A stretch of DNA of 50,102 nt, from positions 1 to 50,102 of the forward strand of contig NZ_JAGKSP010000025.1 in NCBI RefSeq assembly GCF_017942085.1, written 5' to 3'. The stretch comes from Paenibacillus lignilyticus (GTDB lineage: Bacteria; Bacillota; Bacilli; Paenibacillales; Paenibacillaceae). Position 1 is the first letter of the stretch, and every line of letters begins with the position of its first letter. Under the pieces are notes generated by a model that saw nothing but the letters and a program-made list of their open reading frames with translations, had not been told where the DNA came from and made no database searches. The translations under genes and the position numbers were made by a program. Shown here piece by piece: positions 16,477-25,221 of the stretch.

Positions 16477-17838
16477 TTAGGAAGCGTGGCCCGGTTCTTG
16501 GTGCGATCGATCTAAACCAACGAATTTATTGAAGTTTTTCAAGAAGGCAAGCTCAACGGTTCCAACGGGACCGTTACGCTGTTTGGCTATGATGATCTCG
16601 ATAATATTCTTCTTCTCGGATTCCTTATCATAGTAGTCGTCCCGGTATAGGAACGCTACAATATCGGCGTCTTGCTCGATCGATCCGGATTCCCGAAGGT
16701 CAGACATCATGGGACGCTTGTCCTGCCGCTGCTCAACGCCCCGGCTGAGCTGTGACAGTGCAATAACCGGCACTTCGAGCTCACGGGCGATCTGTTTCAG
16801 TGTACGGGAGATTTCGGATACTTCCTGTTGACGATTCTCGCCGGCTTTGCCGCGGCCTTGAATCAGCTGCAAATAGTCGATCAGAATCATCCCAAGCCCG
16901 CGCTCTTTTTTCAGTCGGCGGCACTTAGCTCGAATATCCGAAACGGTAATACCCGGCGTATCATCGATGTAAATTTGCGCTTCGGATAACGAACCAATCG
17001 CCATCGTTAGCTTTTCCCAATCGTCGCCTTCCAAATACCCGGTACGCAATCGGCCCGCATCCACGTTTGATTCCGCACAAATCATACGCTGTACCAGCTG
17101 GGCAGCCGACATCTCAAGACTGAAGATGGCGACTGTTTCCCGTGCCCGTACACCGACATTCTGTGCAATATTAAGTGCGAAAGCCGTCTTCCCTACGGAA
17201 GGCCGCGCAGCCACGATAATCAGGTCATTTCGCTGGAAGCCCGCGGTCATCTTGTCCAAGTCGGTAAACCCGGATGGAATGCCTGTGGAGCCGCCTTTAT
17301 TCGAATATAAATGCTCCACTTTCTCGAATACTTCCATGAGCACGTCGCGAATGGAGATGAATCCGCTGCTTGAACGACGGTTTGACAGCTCCATGATGCG
17401 GGCTTCCGCTTCGCTAAGCATGGCTCCTACATCTTCGGCTGCGGCATAGCCGTCCGAAACGATGTTCGTCGCTGTCCGAATGAGACGGCGGAGCATCGAT
17501 TTCTCTTCCACGATTTGCGCGTAGTAATCCACGTTAGCTGCTGTTGGAACCGCGTTACCCAGCTTGGCCAGGTAACTGACGCCGCCGATCTCCTCCAGCT
17601 GCTGTCGATCCTGTAAATAAGCAGTCAAGGTTACCAAGTCAATCGGCTGGCTCGCTTCACCAAGCTCCACCATCGCATCAAACAGCAGCTGATGCGACGG
17701 CAAGTAGAAGTCCTCACTGCGCAGCCGCTCCATTGCCGTTATTAACGCTTCCGTTTGCAATAAGACAGCACCAAGTACCGCTTGCTCTGCTTCCATATTC
17801 TGCGGCGGTATTCGGTCGAAATTCATCTCATTACTCAT
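16477..17838 (-). CDS. dnaC: replicative DNA helicase (DnaB family; DnaC of Bacillus)
   Basis: 453 residues, standard length. The DnaB N-terminal helical domain (about 10-110; PPQNMEAEQAVLGA) is followed by the RecA-like helicase domain with Walker A ARPSVGKT (about 211-218), Walker B 'MILIDYLQLI', 'ALSQLSRGVEQRQDKRP' and 'DADIVAFLYRDDYY'. The hexamer unwinds DNA at the fork after loading at oriC. It is downstream of rplI in the gdpP-rplI-dnaC unit. AAAAGGGGAG lies 12 nt before ATG 17838; another ATG at codon 5 is possible. Several symbols (dnaB, dnaC) are used for it. Confidence 0.97.
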   Translation of the reverse strand: MSNEMNFDRIPPQNMEAEQAVLGAVLLQTEALITAMERLRSEDFYLPSHQLLFDAMVELGEASQPIDLVTLTAYLQDRQQLEEIGGVSYLAKLGNAVPTAANVDYYAQIVEEKSMLRRLIRTATNIVSDGYAAAEDVGAMLSEAEARIMELSNRRSSSGFISIRDVLMEVFEKVEHLYSNKGGSTGIPSGFTDLDKMTAGFQRNDLIIVAARPSVGKTAFALNIAQNVGVRARETVAIFSLEMSAAQLVQRMICAESNVDAGRLRTGYLEGDDWEKLTMAIGSLSEAQIYIDDTPGITVSDIRAKCRRLKKERGLGMILIDYLQLIQGRGKAGENRQQEVSEISRTLKQIARELEVPVIALSQLSRGVEQRQDKRPMMSDLRESGSIEQDADIVAFLYRDDYYDKESEKKNIIEIIIAKQRNGPVGTVELAFLKNFNKFVGLDRSHQEPGHAS

Positions 17839-17868
17839 TGGTCCGCATGACTCCCCTTTTGATTGCTT

Positions 17869-18312
17869 TTATTCCTCCGTAGCATGTACACTCAGCTTCG
17901 CTTTCACTTCCGGATGCAGCTTTACCAATACTTGCGTAACGCCGAGCGTACGGATCGGCTCTTCCAGCTCGATTTTGCGTTTGTCGATTTTGACGCCTTG
18001 CGCCTCGAGCGACTCCGCAATTTGCTTGCTTGTGATGGCACCGAACAAACGACCGCCTTCGCCGGCTTTCGTTTTCACAACGATTTTCATCGCTTCCAGA
18101 CGTTCCGCAAGCGCCTTTGCATCTTCTTTTTCTTTTTCCTTCTTCTTCTGCTCGGACGCCTTCTGAATATCAAGCGTCTTCAGGTTGCCATCGGAAGCCG
18201 GCTTTGCCAAATTCTTCGGAAATAGGAAGTTGCGCACGTACCCTTCCGACACCTCTTTAACCTCACCCTTCTTACCTTGCCCCTTCACATCTTGCAAAAA
18301 GATTACCTTCAT
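17869..18312 (-). CDS. rplI: 50S ribosomal protein L9
   Basis: 147 residues starting MKVIFLQDVKGQGKKGEVKEVSEGYVRNFLFPKNLA, the L9 N-terminal domain signature, then the lysine/glutamate-rich central helix (KKKEKEKEDAKALAERLE) and the C-terminal domain. It binds domain V of 23S rRNA near the L1 stalk and bridges neighbouring ribosomes. Its start overlaps the gdpP stop by 4 nt (ATGA), so translation is coupled to the c-di-AMP phosphodiesterase, an arrangement conserved across Firmicutes. Confidence 0.97.
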   Translation of the reverse strand: MKVIFLQDVKGQGKKGEVKEVSEGYVRNFLFPKNLAKPASDGNLKTLDIQKASEQKKKEKEKEDAKALAERLEAMKIVVKTKAGEGGRLFGAITSKQIAESLEAQGVKIDKRKIELEEPIRTLGVTQVLVKLHPEVKAKLSVHATEE

Positions 18313-20270
18313 TCGAATAACCCCTCTTCCTTATCGAGTTCTTGCAGCACCTGCTTGAGGCGCTGCGCTACTTCCACCACAGTTCCTTCTTGCTGAGCGG
18401 CGGCATTGGTTAAATGTCCGCCTCCACCCATGCGCTCCATGACCACTTGTACGTTCATATGGCCCAGTGAGCGGGCGCTGATGCCGATCAGACCGTCCGG
18501 CCGCTCTCCGATGACGAAGGATGCCAGCACGTCGGTCATATTAAGCAGCGTATCCGCCGTCTGCGCTATGAGCAGCTGCGAATACTGCCGGCCTTGCTCG
18601 GTCATCGCGATGGCAATATGCTCATAGACGATCTCAGCCTGCTTAATAATCTCTGCCTTCTTAATGTATTCGGCCAAGTCCTCTTTCAGCATCCGCTGAA
18701 TCAAGGTCGAATCCGCCCCATTGCGGCGCAGGAACGATGCCGCTTCAAAAGTCCGCGAGCCGGTGCGAAGCGAGAAGCTCTTCGTGTCCACGGTAATCCC
18801 CGCGAGCAACGCCGTGGCTTCTCTGACATCCAGCAGCACGCGGTCGTTAATATATTGCAGAAGCTCTGTTATTAGTTCACAAGTCGAGGATGCGTACGGC
18901 TCCATGTAGACCAGGATCGCGTTCGAGATAAACTCTTCACCGCGTCTGTGATGATCGACGACCACGATTTTTTCCGTTTGCGTCAGCAGCTTCGGTTCTT
19001 TCACCATCGATGCTTTATGCGTATCGACGACCACGATAAGCGTATTGCCGTTAATCAGCTCTTTCGCTTGCTCGGGCGTAATAAATCGCTTGGCAATCCG
19101 CTCTTCTTCCCTCAGCATTTCCATCATTTTCTGAATCGAAGGGTTAACGCCCTCCAGCACGATGTACGCTTCTTTATTAAAGAGCATAGCAGCCTTCAGC
19201 ACGCCAATGGAAGCGCCGATCGCATCCATATCCGGCATTTTATGCCCCATAATGACGACGCGGTCGCTGTCCTTGATCAAATCGCGCAGTGCATGCGCGA
19301 CAACCCTCGCCCGAACACGGGTCCGCTTCTCAACGGCATTGGACTTCCCGCCATAGAATGACTGGCGCTGACCGACCTTCACCGCTGCCTGATCGCCGCC
19401 GCGTCCAAGTGCATAGTCAAGACTGATTTGCGCCCAGTGGCCGAGCTCCACGACGCTTTCGGCACCTGCGGCGAAGCCGATGCTGAGCGTCATCGGAATC
19501 TTATTCTCCGCGGTAATCTCCCGCACCTCATCGAGGATGACAAACCGTGACAGCTCCAGCTGCTTGAGCGTGCGCATGTCGGTAATAACCAAGTAGCGGT
19601 CGGAGGTGAGCCGTTTCAAATACACATGAAACTTATTCGCCCAGTCCGTAATTTCCGCAGTTGCCTTCGAAAGCAGCGTACTCCGCTGTTGATCGTCCAT
19701 GCCTTGTGTAACCTCATCGAGGTTATCCATCATGACGATGCCAAGCGCCAGCTTCTCTTCCTCATACCGCTTAGCCAGCTGCCAGCGCTGCGTCATATCA
19801 CGGATATAGAGCAGCCTCTCGTCGAAACGGAACTGCAGCTCATATACCGAGTTGCCGACATGCGCCTCTACTGTACCTTCGCGTTCTTTGGCCTGCGAGA
19901 GCGTAGGGAACAAATCTTCCAGGGAATCGCCGACAACAGACTCCCGCTCCAGCATGTGCGTGACAAACGCATTGTGCCATTCTACCGTTTTGTCTTCGTT
20001 ATAAAGAATGATTCCGAACGGGAGATCGCTGATCACCTCATTACCGGCTTTCTTCACCCGATACGACAGCGTCCCCAGATAGACCTTCAAATCGCGGCGG
20101 AAGGCGCGCTCGGCCATAACCGAGTAGAAACCAACCGCGCCGCAGAGCAGTAGCCCCAACATGCCGAGCTTCCATTCATAGAAAGCAAGTGTGACCGTCA
20201 ACAGAATCATAAGCACGAATGCCCACAGATGGTGCATGCCGTGCCAGCGGTTAATTAAAAACTTTGGCAT
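18309..20270 (-). CDS. gdpP: cyclic-di-AMP phosphodiesterase GdpP (YybT)
   Basis: 653 residues from ATG 20270 (GGAGG 11 nt upstream), giving MPKFLINRWHG; the frame is open to 20342. Domains: two membrane helices (about 14-55), a PAS-like domain, a degenerate GGDEF ('SDRYLVITD' in place of GGDEF), and a DHH/DHHA1 module with MGHKMPDMDA, VVVDTH, VVVDHHRRGEEF and the GGGGHxxAA-like motif (MGGGGHLTNAAA). It hydrolyses c-di-AMP to pApA and so influences potassium balance, wall stress and beta-lactam tolerance. It sits downstream of yybS and overlaps rplI. Confidence 0.96.
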   Translation of the reverse strand: MPKFLINRWHGMHHLWAFVLMILLTVTLAFYEWKLGMLGLLLCGAVGFYSVMAERAFRRDLKVYLGTLSYRVKKAGNEVISDLPFGIILYNEDKTVEWHNAFVTHMLERESVVGDSLEDLFPTLSQAKEREGTVEAHVGNSVYELQFRFDERLLYIRDMTQRWQLAKRYEEEKLALGIVMMDNLDEVTQGMDDQQRSTLLSKATAEITDWANKFHVYLKRLTSDRYLVITDMRTLKQLELSRFVILDEVREITAENKIPMTLSIGFAAGAESVVELGHWAQISLDYALGRGGDQAAVKVGQRQSFYGGKSNAVEKRTRVRARVVAHALRDLIKDSDRVVIMGHKMPDMDAIGASIGVLKAAMLFNKEAYIVLEGVNPSIQKMMEMLREEERIAKRFITPEQAKELINGNTLIVVVDTHKASMVKEPKLLTQTEKIVVVDHHRRGEEFISNAILVYMEPYASSTCELITELLQYINDRVLLDVREATALLAGITVDTKSFSLRTGSRTFEAASFLRRNGADSTLIQRMLKEDLAEYIKKAEIIKQAEIVYEHIAIAMTEQGRQYSQLLIAQTADTLLNMTDVLASFVIGERPDGLIGISARSLGHMNVQVVMERMGGGGHLTNAAAQQEGTVVEVAQRLKQVLQELDKEEGLFE

Positions 20271-20289
20271 CGTTTCATTCGCCTCCGTA

Positions 20290-21192
20290 TCACGATTTCT
20301 TAAACGCTTTACGGATTGGGAAAGCTGCGTCAATGACCCCAATCAAGCTAAACGGTTGGAAAATCGCGACAACTACCGACAGAAGCACCGGGATCGCTTT
20401 GTTCCACTTGCGTTCATGCGCCAGGAAGAAGAAGAAACCCATCGCCTGAATGGAGAAAGCCATTTGCATGAGCGGCACTAAATTATGAAGCGTCACCGTC
20501 ATGAACGATGAGCCCGTGTTCGGCGTAGCCATATCCGCTATGAGTACGACCAAGTAGTAAAACACAAAAATCCGCGGCAATCTCCACTCGCGCGCCGCTT
20601 GCAAATGCGAAATCGTTAGACCGCTTGAACGCAGAGCTGGCGCCGCAATCGCATGCGTGATAACCGCAAGCAGGAATGAAACGGTAATAAGCGCCATTGG
20701 AATGGAATGAATCAAGCTTTGTACATACGATTCCGTCACGGTTGCCGTCCACACACTCGGCATAATCCCTTGTTCCCTCAAATTGTCCACTGTTTTCGTA
20801 ATCATTTCGCGAATTTCATTCATTAAGGAAAAATCGAATACGAGGTCAAACACAACCAGCTCCAGCAGAAGCTGGGCAAGCACCGTTAATACGGTAGCGG
20901 TTAAGACCTTCCGGGCAGGAGCCCCTTTTCGGTAGTAATGCCCCATAACAAGCGATGGAACTAAGAAAAACAGTCCAACGATTAAGGCAGGCAGTCCCAT
21001 AATGATAACGCCAATTCCATATACGGCTGCCATATGCAGCGTAAATGCCCGCTTGGACAACGTCGTATAAAGGATAACCGTTGGTACCATTAATACTGCC
21101 GCAGCCAGCGCATTCAGAACGGGGACTGCTACCATGAGCAGTAGAATTAACGCCGAGAAGCTCCAAAGAATTGACTTTAAGCCGGTTTTCAA
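20290..21192 (-). CDS. DUF2232 multi-pass membrane protein (YybS)
   Basis: 300 residues with about eight hydrophobic segments spread over the whole length (for example ILWSFSALILLLMVAVPVLNALAAAVLMVP and ALIVGLFFLVPSLVMG), as in DUF2232/YybS. Function is unknown; the S-component-like fold of ECF transporters has been suggested for the family. The frame opens with a GTG at 21201, but that GTG is part of the Shine-Dalgarno AGAGGTG; the TTG at 21192 is correctly spaced and gives MKTGLKSILW. It is the first gene of the yybS-gdpP-rplI-dnaC unit. Confidence 0.9.
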   Translation of the reverse strand: MKTGLKSILWSFSALILLLMVAVPVLNALAAAVLMVPTVILYTTLSKRAFTLHMAAVYGIGVIIMGLPALIVGLFFLVPSLVMGHYYRKGAPARKVLTATVLTVLAQLLLELVVFDLVFDFSLMNEIREMITKTVDNLREQGIMPSVWTATVTESYVQSLIHSIPMALITVSFLLAVITHAIAAPALRSSGLTISHLQAAREWRLPRIFVFYYLVVLIADMATPNTGSSFMTVTLHNLVPLMQMAFSIQAMGFFFFLAHERKWNKAIPVLLSVVVAIFQPFSLIGVIDAAFPIRKAFKKS

Positions 21193-21318
21193 ACCGTTCA
21201 CCTCTTGCTGATTTACTAGTACAGAACTAATGATTTACTCCCCATTATATCATAAAACAATTCCGGCAACACAGGGGACCTTGTCCAGCAGCAGCGCAAT
21301 CCCCCACCGCAAGAACGA

Positions 21319-21350
21319 CAAAACGCCGTCCTCTGGGATCGAGGACGGCG
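21319..21350 (-). terminator. intrinsic terminator of the CBS-domain gene
   Basis: Perfect 10-bp arms CGCCGTCCTC / GAGGACGGCG (21324-21350) with a 7-nt loop, followed on the minus strand by UUUUG. It begins 7 nt past the stop codon. Confidence 0.85.
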
Positions 21351-21356
21351 TCTGAT

Positions 21357-21797
21357 TTAGCCGGCTGCCATTTCTTTGCTGGCTTGTTTATGTTGATTTA
21401 AGATAATGGCTTCACAGTAGTCGATGATGTCGCTTCGGCGCACAATGCCGATAAAACGGTTCATGTCATCCACGACAGGCACAAAGTTCTGCACCTTCGC
21501 CAGTGAAATCAAATCCTCCATATTGGCATCAATTTGGACGGCCTTATTTGCCATGCGCATTTGCACATCCGACAGCTTCACTTTGTTCGTCTGATCAAAG
21601 CTCACTTGCGGGTTGTTCTTCATATACCACAGCAGATCGCCCTCAGTTAATGTGCCTGCATATCCGCCCTGATTGTCGAGTATCGGTACCGCCGTGTAGC
21701 GGTGATGCTCCATCTTCTCGAGTGTTTGACGCAGTGTTGCATCGAGCGTCAACCATACCACCTCTTGCTTAGGCAGCAGAAAAAAAGCAATATTCAT
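21357..21797 (-). CDS. tandem CBS-domain protein
   Basis: 146 residues from ATG 21797, chosen because MNIAFFLLPKQEVVWL leads directly into the first CBS motif; the frame is open to 21896 but the added residues look like non-coding extension. Two CBS repeats are seen: 'TLRQTLEKMEHHRYTAVPILDNQGGYAGTL' and 'MEDLISLAKVQNFVPVVDDMNRFIGIVRRSDII'. A pair of CBS domains (Bateman module) commonly binds adenine nucleotides or c-di-AMP. No enzymatic domain is attached. It lies between lcp and yybS, so a c-di-AMP sensor role (CbpB-like) is possible but unproven. The start is uncertain. Confidence 0.8.
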   Translation of the reverse strand: MNIAFFLLPKQEVVWLTLDATLRQTLEKMEHHRYTAVPILDNQGGYAGTLTEGDLLWYMKNNPQVSFDQTNKVKLSDVQMRMANKAVQIDANMEDLISLAKVQNFVPVVDDMNRFIGIVRRSDIIDYCEAIILNQHKQASKEMAAG

Positions 21798-21914
21798 GTT
21801 GATGTTCCCATTCCCTTCTACTTTGTCTTTCTTGTTCGTGAAGAGCTCCGGGCCTAGCTGCAGCTTGACGAGCTTGACGTGCGCCTTTGATGTCATCTCA
21901 GCGCCGCATTGCCG

Positions 21915-23000
21915 TTAATGCTTCTCTGATGCTGCTTTCGTTTGGGACGACAACGACTGCACAGGCTTCTGATCTTTAACCTGGTATTCCTCCGGAAGCG
22001 GCAGCTCTGCTTTCGTTTTCGCTGGATCCAGCCATGCCTTAATCAACTGTTGCGTTGCAGCTAAATCTTCTTCATCCGCAAAATAGTACCAAGCGCCGTG
22101 ATTCACTTTACGATGTCCGTTGCCCTTCAACGTGTGACTGTAAATCGTGCGGTTGTCGCTTTGCAGCATGCTCTTCGCCAAATCAATCATATGCTGCGGA
22201 GTTAAATCGGTTGTGAAATTGTCACCCATAATTGAAATAAGTTCAGGAATCTTCGTCCACTGCTGGACATGCGAAGCTTTAGTCATGATTGCGTTTAAGA
22301 ACTGCTGGTGACGTCCTGCACGGCTCGTATCGCCGCCTGCATCTTCACGGTACCGAACAAAGTTGAGCGCTTCAGTGCCATTGTAGAGCTCTTTACCGGC
22401 CTTAACAACGAACTTCTCGTGATCCGGGTCATCATTAACCAGATCTTCCGTAATCGGAAGTGCGATTCCGCCCATAGCGTCGATGACTTCGCGGAAGCCG
22501 GTAAAGTTAATTGTAGCATAATGATCGATGGTGTTGTTGAATAACCTTTCGACGGTTTCTACCGACATTTTCGCTCCGCCAAAAGCATAGGCATGCGTGA
22601 TTTTATCTTCCCATTGATTACCTGATTTCGTTGTTTTCCCTACGATGTCGACATACGTGTCACGGGGAATGGAAACCATCAGAATAGCGCCGTCTTTCGG
22701 TCTGATAACGGTGTAGATCATCGTATCAGAGCGGCCTACCTCTTTATCCCGCTGATCAACGCCGAGCAGCAGCATGGAGAATGGTTCCTCCGGCTTATAC
22801 GTTGTCTTTACGGGCTCATGGCCTTCCAGCGGCTGATACGAATTTTCGAGCCTGTCCTTAACCGATCCGGATAAGAACACATCAAAGCCCCACATCGCAA
22901 GCGCATTTCGATTAAAATAGCCGACTGTCCCCGCCAGTACTACGATAACGAGGATAGCTGCAAGCCACTTATACGTTCGTCGTGATTTTCTCGGTTGCAT
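21915..23000 (-). CDS. LytR-CpsA-Psr (LCP) family cell-wall glycopolymer transferase
   Basis: 361 residues. A basic N-terminus (MQPRKSRRTYK) is followed by a membrane segment (about 11-28) and an extracytoplasmic LCP domain. Signature residues: 'LLLGVDQRDKEVGRSDTMI' and 'VSIPRDTYV' for the pyrophosphate/Mg site, and 'ALNFVRYREDAGGDTSRAGRHQQFL' for lipid-phosphate and catalytic Arg/Asp. Family members attach teichoic acids or other anionic polymers to peptidoglycan. It is followed by the CBS gene after 117 nt (shorter start) and is divergent from the DUF4870 gene. Confidence 0.93.
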   Translation of the reverse strand: MQPRKSRRTYKWLAAILVIVVLAGTVGYFNRNALAMWGFDVFLSGSVKDRLENSYQPLEGHEPVKTTYKPEEPFSMLLLGVDQRDKEVGRSDTMIYTVIRPKDGAILMVSIPRDTYVDIVGKTTKSGNQWEDKITHAYAFGGAKMSVETVERLFNNTIDHYATINFTGFREVIDAMGGIALPITEDLVNDDPDHEKFVVKAGKELYNGTEALNFVRYREDAGGDTSRAGRHQQFLNAIMTKASHVQQWTKIPELISIMGDNFTTDLTPQHMIDLAKSMLQSDNRTIYSHTLKGNGHRKVNHGAWYYFADEEDLAATQQLIKAWLDPAKTKAELPLPEEYQVKDQKPVQSLSSQTKAASEKH

Positions 23001-23182
23001 ATTCGTTGTAACGCTCCATTCTCTACAAATCTATTTACACGTGGTTTCCTAATTTTAAACGATTATGTGGAGTCGAAAGTTACAAATGGTTAACGATTTT
23101 CCTTTGTCAATTCTGGTCATTTCAACCAAGCATAGTTTAGCCCAAGCTTGAATACATACCTACAAAGGGAGGGAGCGTCATT

Positions 23183-23536
23183 ATGCAAGCACCGTTATTT
23201 GGACCTGATCCGTCATCGACCGGCATTGACCCTAAGATTGTCGGGTTGCTTTGTTATTTAGGCAGCTTTGTAACCGGCATCTTGTTTCTTGTCCTGGAGA
23301 AGCGAAGCCATTTCGTGAAATTCCATGCCATGCAATCGATCCTCATATCTGTCGTACTGGTTGTCATTAATATTGTGCTCGGCTTTATCCCGTTTATCGG
23401 CTGGCTGCTTGGCTTTTTACTTGCTCCGCTGTCATTTATATTATGGATTGCATTAATGCTCCTCGCCTTGCAGGGTAAAAGGTTTAAGCTTCCGATTATC
23501 GGCGATTATGCGGAGCAGCAAGCAAGTAAGTTTTAA
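23183..23536 (+). CDS. DUF4870 membrane protein
   Basis: 117 residues. 'GIDPKIVGLLCYLGSFVTGILFLVLEKRSHFVKFHAMQSILI' is the DUF4870 signature, with about three to four membrane helices (24-40, 53-75, 78-98). Function unknown. GGGAGGGAG lies just before the ATG. The gene is divergent from the LCP gene and converges on rpsR with a shared hairpin between. It is the only plus-strand gene in a minus-strand block. Confidence 0.85.
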   Translation: MQAPLFGPDPSSTGIDPKIVGLLCYLGSFVTGILFLVLEKRSHFVKFHAMQSILISVVLVVINIVLGFIPFIGWLLGFLLAPLSFILWIALMLLALQGKRFKLPIIGDYAEQQASKF

Positions 23537-23557
23537 CGGGATCGATTTATACGCGCA

Positions 23558-23583
23558 CAAAAAAAGGCAGCCGATTGGCTGCC
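23558..23583 (-). terminator. terminator of rpsF-ssb-rpsR
   Basis: GGCAGCC GATT GGCTGCC (23566-23583) with an eight-A run on the plus strand (23558-23565), giving a U-tract for the minus strand. It ends the rpsR transcript and probably also stops transcription from the convergent DUF4870 gene. Confidence 0.85.
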
Positions 23584-23596
23584 TCTTCGTTACGTC

Positions 23597-23875
23597 CTAT
23601 TCCGTTGTGTAAGGCAACAACGCTACTTGACGGGAGCGTTTGATCGCTACAGTCAGAAGACGTTGATACTTTGCACTTGTTCCAGTCACACGACGTGGCA
23701 AAATTTTGCCGCGCTCGCTGATAAATTTACGAAGCAGGTCCGTATCTTTATAGTCAATGTGCGTAATTTTGTTAGCTGTGAAGAAACATACTTTACGGCG
23801 TTTGTTACGGCCTTTACGACCGCCGAATTTGCGTTCTGGACGCTCGTCGCCACCATCTCTTTGCTTAAAGCTCAT
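23597..23875 (-). CDS. rpsR: 30S ribosomal protein S18
   Basis: 92 residues from ATG 23875 (AAGGA 9 nt upstream; a second ATG at 23881 is too close to it). The core 'RRKVCFFTANKITHIDYKDTDLLRKFISERGKILPRRVTGTSAKYQRLLTVAIKRSRQVALLPY' is nearly identical to Bacillus S18. The N-terminus adds a basic, Gly-rich extension of about 12 residues. S18 heterodimerises with S6 on the 30S platform. It ends the rpsF-ssb-rpsR operon. Confidence 0.97.
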   Translation of the reverse strand: MSFKQRDGGDERPERKFGGRKGRNKRRKVCFFTANKITHIDYKDTDLLRKFISERGKILPRRVTGTSAKYQRLLTVAIKRSRQVALLPYTTE

Positions 23876-23893
23876 GTTCATCCGTCCTTTCAG

Positions 23894-24427
23894 TTAGAAT
23901 GGCAAATCATCTTCCGATATATCGATCGGGCGTCCGTCATCTGAGAACGGATCACGACTATTGTTGTTCCTTGGTGTGCCTCCCGAACGGCCTCCACCCT
24001 GTGGATTACCACCGCTGGTGCCACCTTGTGAGTTGCCTCCACCGTAGTTACCGTTTCCGCTGCCATAACTTGCCGCACCCTCATCACGCGGACCATTCTC
24101 ACGGTTACCGGATTCCAAGAAACGAACGTTATCGGCAATAATTTCAGTCACGTAGACCCGTTTGCCTTCGTTGTTCTCGTAATTCCGCACCTGGATACGG
24201 CCTTCAACCGCCGTTAGGCGGCCTTTGCGCAAGTAGTTCGCACAAGTTTCGGCGAGCTGACGCCAAGTAACGATCGGAATAAAATCCGCTTCCCTTTCGT
24301 TCTGACCACCGCTCGTAAACGGACGATCCACCGCAAGTGTAAATTGCGTTACCGCAACACCTGCCGGCGTATAGCGCATTTCAGGATCCTTTGTTAATCT
24401 ACCGATGAGAATAACACGGTTCAACAT
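23894..24427 (-). CDS. ssb: single-stranded DNA-binding protein
   Basis: 177 residues. An OB fold (about 1-105: MLNRVILIGRLTKDPEMRYTPAGVAVTQFTLAVDRPF...) is followed by a Gly/Asn/Ser-rich disordered linker and the acidic tail EDDLPF, which recruits partner repair and replication proteins. It coats ssDNA as a tetramer. GGAGG lies upstream of ATG 24427. It is co-transcribed between rpsF and rpsR, the typical Firmicute arrangement. Confidence 0.97.
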   Translation of the reverse strand: MLNRVILIGRLTKDPEMRYTPAGVAVTQFTLAVDRPFTSGGQNEREADFIPIVTWRQLAETCANYLRKGRLTAVEGRIQVRNYENNEGKRVYVTEIIADNVRFLESGNRENGPRDEGAASYGSGNGNYGGGNSQGGTSGGNPQGGGRSGGTPRNNNSRDPFSDDGRPIDISEDDLPF

Positions 24428-24468
24428 CGTTTATCGCCTCCAATCGAAACATCCTTGCGTTGATGAGA

Positions 24469-24753
24469 CTAAGCTACATCTTTAACAACTAAGAAACGGA
24501 TAACTTCATCCGTAATTTTCATGACGCGGTCAAGTTCAGCAACAACTTCTGGAGTTGCGTTGAAATGTACCAGTACGTAGATACCGTCACGAATCTTGTT
24601 GATTTCATACGCAAGGCGGCGTTTACCGATCACGTCATGCTTTGTGACCTCTCCACCGTTTCCGATGATTGCTTGGAACTTGTCAGTCAAAGCTTGTACC
24701 GACTCTTGTTCCACATCCGGACGAATGATGTACATCACTTCGTATTTGCGCAT
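24469..24753 (-). CDS. rpsF: 30S ribosomal protein S6
   Basis: 94 residues from ATG 24753 (GGAGG 8 nt upstream), giving MRKYEVMYIIRPDVEQES; an in-frame GTG at 24762 overlaps the Shine-Dalgarno and is rejected. 'GKRRLAYEINKIRDGIYVLVHFNA' is diagnostic. S6 pairs with S18 on the 30S platform, and in many bacteria the S6:S18 complex binds its own leader to repress the operon. Confidence 0.97.
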   Translation of the reverse strand: MRKYEVMYIIRPDVEQESVQALTDKFQAIIGNGGEVTKHDVIGKRRLAYEINKIRDGIYVLVHFNATPEVVAELDRVMKITDEVIRFLVVKDVA

Positions 24754-24778
24754 ATGTTTCACCTCCTCTTGGACTATG

Positions 24779-24822
24779 CGGCCCCCTTAAAAGGGAGCAA
24801 GGAGCGAGTTAATTTCTCGCAT
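24779..24822 (-). promoter_or_regulatory. rpsF leader hairpin (possible S6:S18 autoregulatory site)
   Basis: The 5' leader between the promoter and rpsF can fold around CUCCCUU / AAGGGGG, followed by CCG. S6:S18-binding rpsF leaders in other bacteria present a CCG next to a hairpin. I see only this partial resemblance, so the assignment is tentative. Confidence 0.35.
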
Positions 24823-24830
24823 ACCTGAAT

Positions 24831-24860
24831 ACTATACCAAACTTAGTCCCCTCTTGACAA
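24831..24860 (-). promoter_or_regulatory. SigA promoter of rpsF-ssb-rpsR
   Basis: Minus strand TTGTCA (24855-24860), an 18-nt spacer and TATAGT (24831-24836), about 78 nt upstream of rpsF. Confidence 0.65.
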
Positions 24861-24993
24861 GTATTGATTCAATCCATTCGCCTACCTCTTTCTTCCGTTC
24901 ATGTTCCGCCCTCATTTGTTGCACACTAATGATCAGGACGGAATCTCTGCGTCGTCCTCATTTGTGCAACCGCACTGGAGGTGTAATTCATTA

Positions 24994-25173
24994 ATGGGTG
25001 AATGGACAGAATTTCGAGAAGGCGACCGTGCGCCTAACGACGGGTTGTATATTGAAATCGGCGAAGCTTCTTTCCATATGGGCGTCAACAATCCGCAGAA
25101 GGTAAGATTGGCGAAAGGCGACAAGTTTCCGGCCCTTTCGAATAAGGATCGCAAGTGGAAACGAATGTACTGA
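24994..25173 (+). CDS. YjzC family protein
   Basis: 59 residues, MGEWTEFREGDRAPNDGLYIEIGEASFHMGVNNPQKV..., matching YjzC: 'G..APNDG.YIE.GE' and 'V.NPQKV.L..GD.FP' with a basic 'RKWKR' end. Function unknown. GGAGGTG lies 12 nt before the ATG at 24994; the upstream open frame to 24901 is not conserved-looking. It stands alone between rpsF and the candidate RNA. Confidence 0.8.
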   Translation: MGEWTEFREGDRAPNDGLYIEIGEASFHMGVNNPQKVRLAKGDKFPALSNKDRKWKRMY

Positions 25174-25221
25174 TTTTTCGCGAATGCTTGTATAGAAGAA
25201 AAACAACCTGCGCATTATAGT

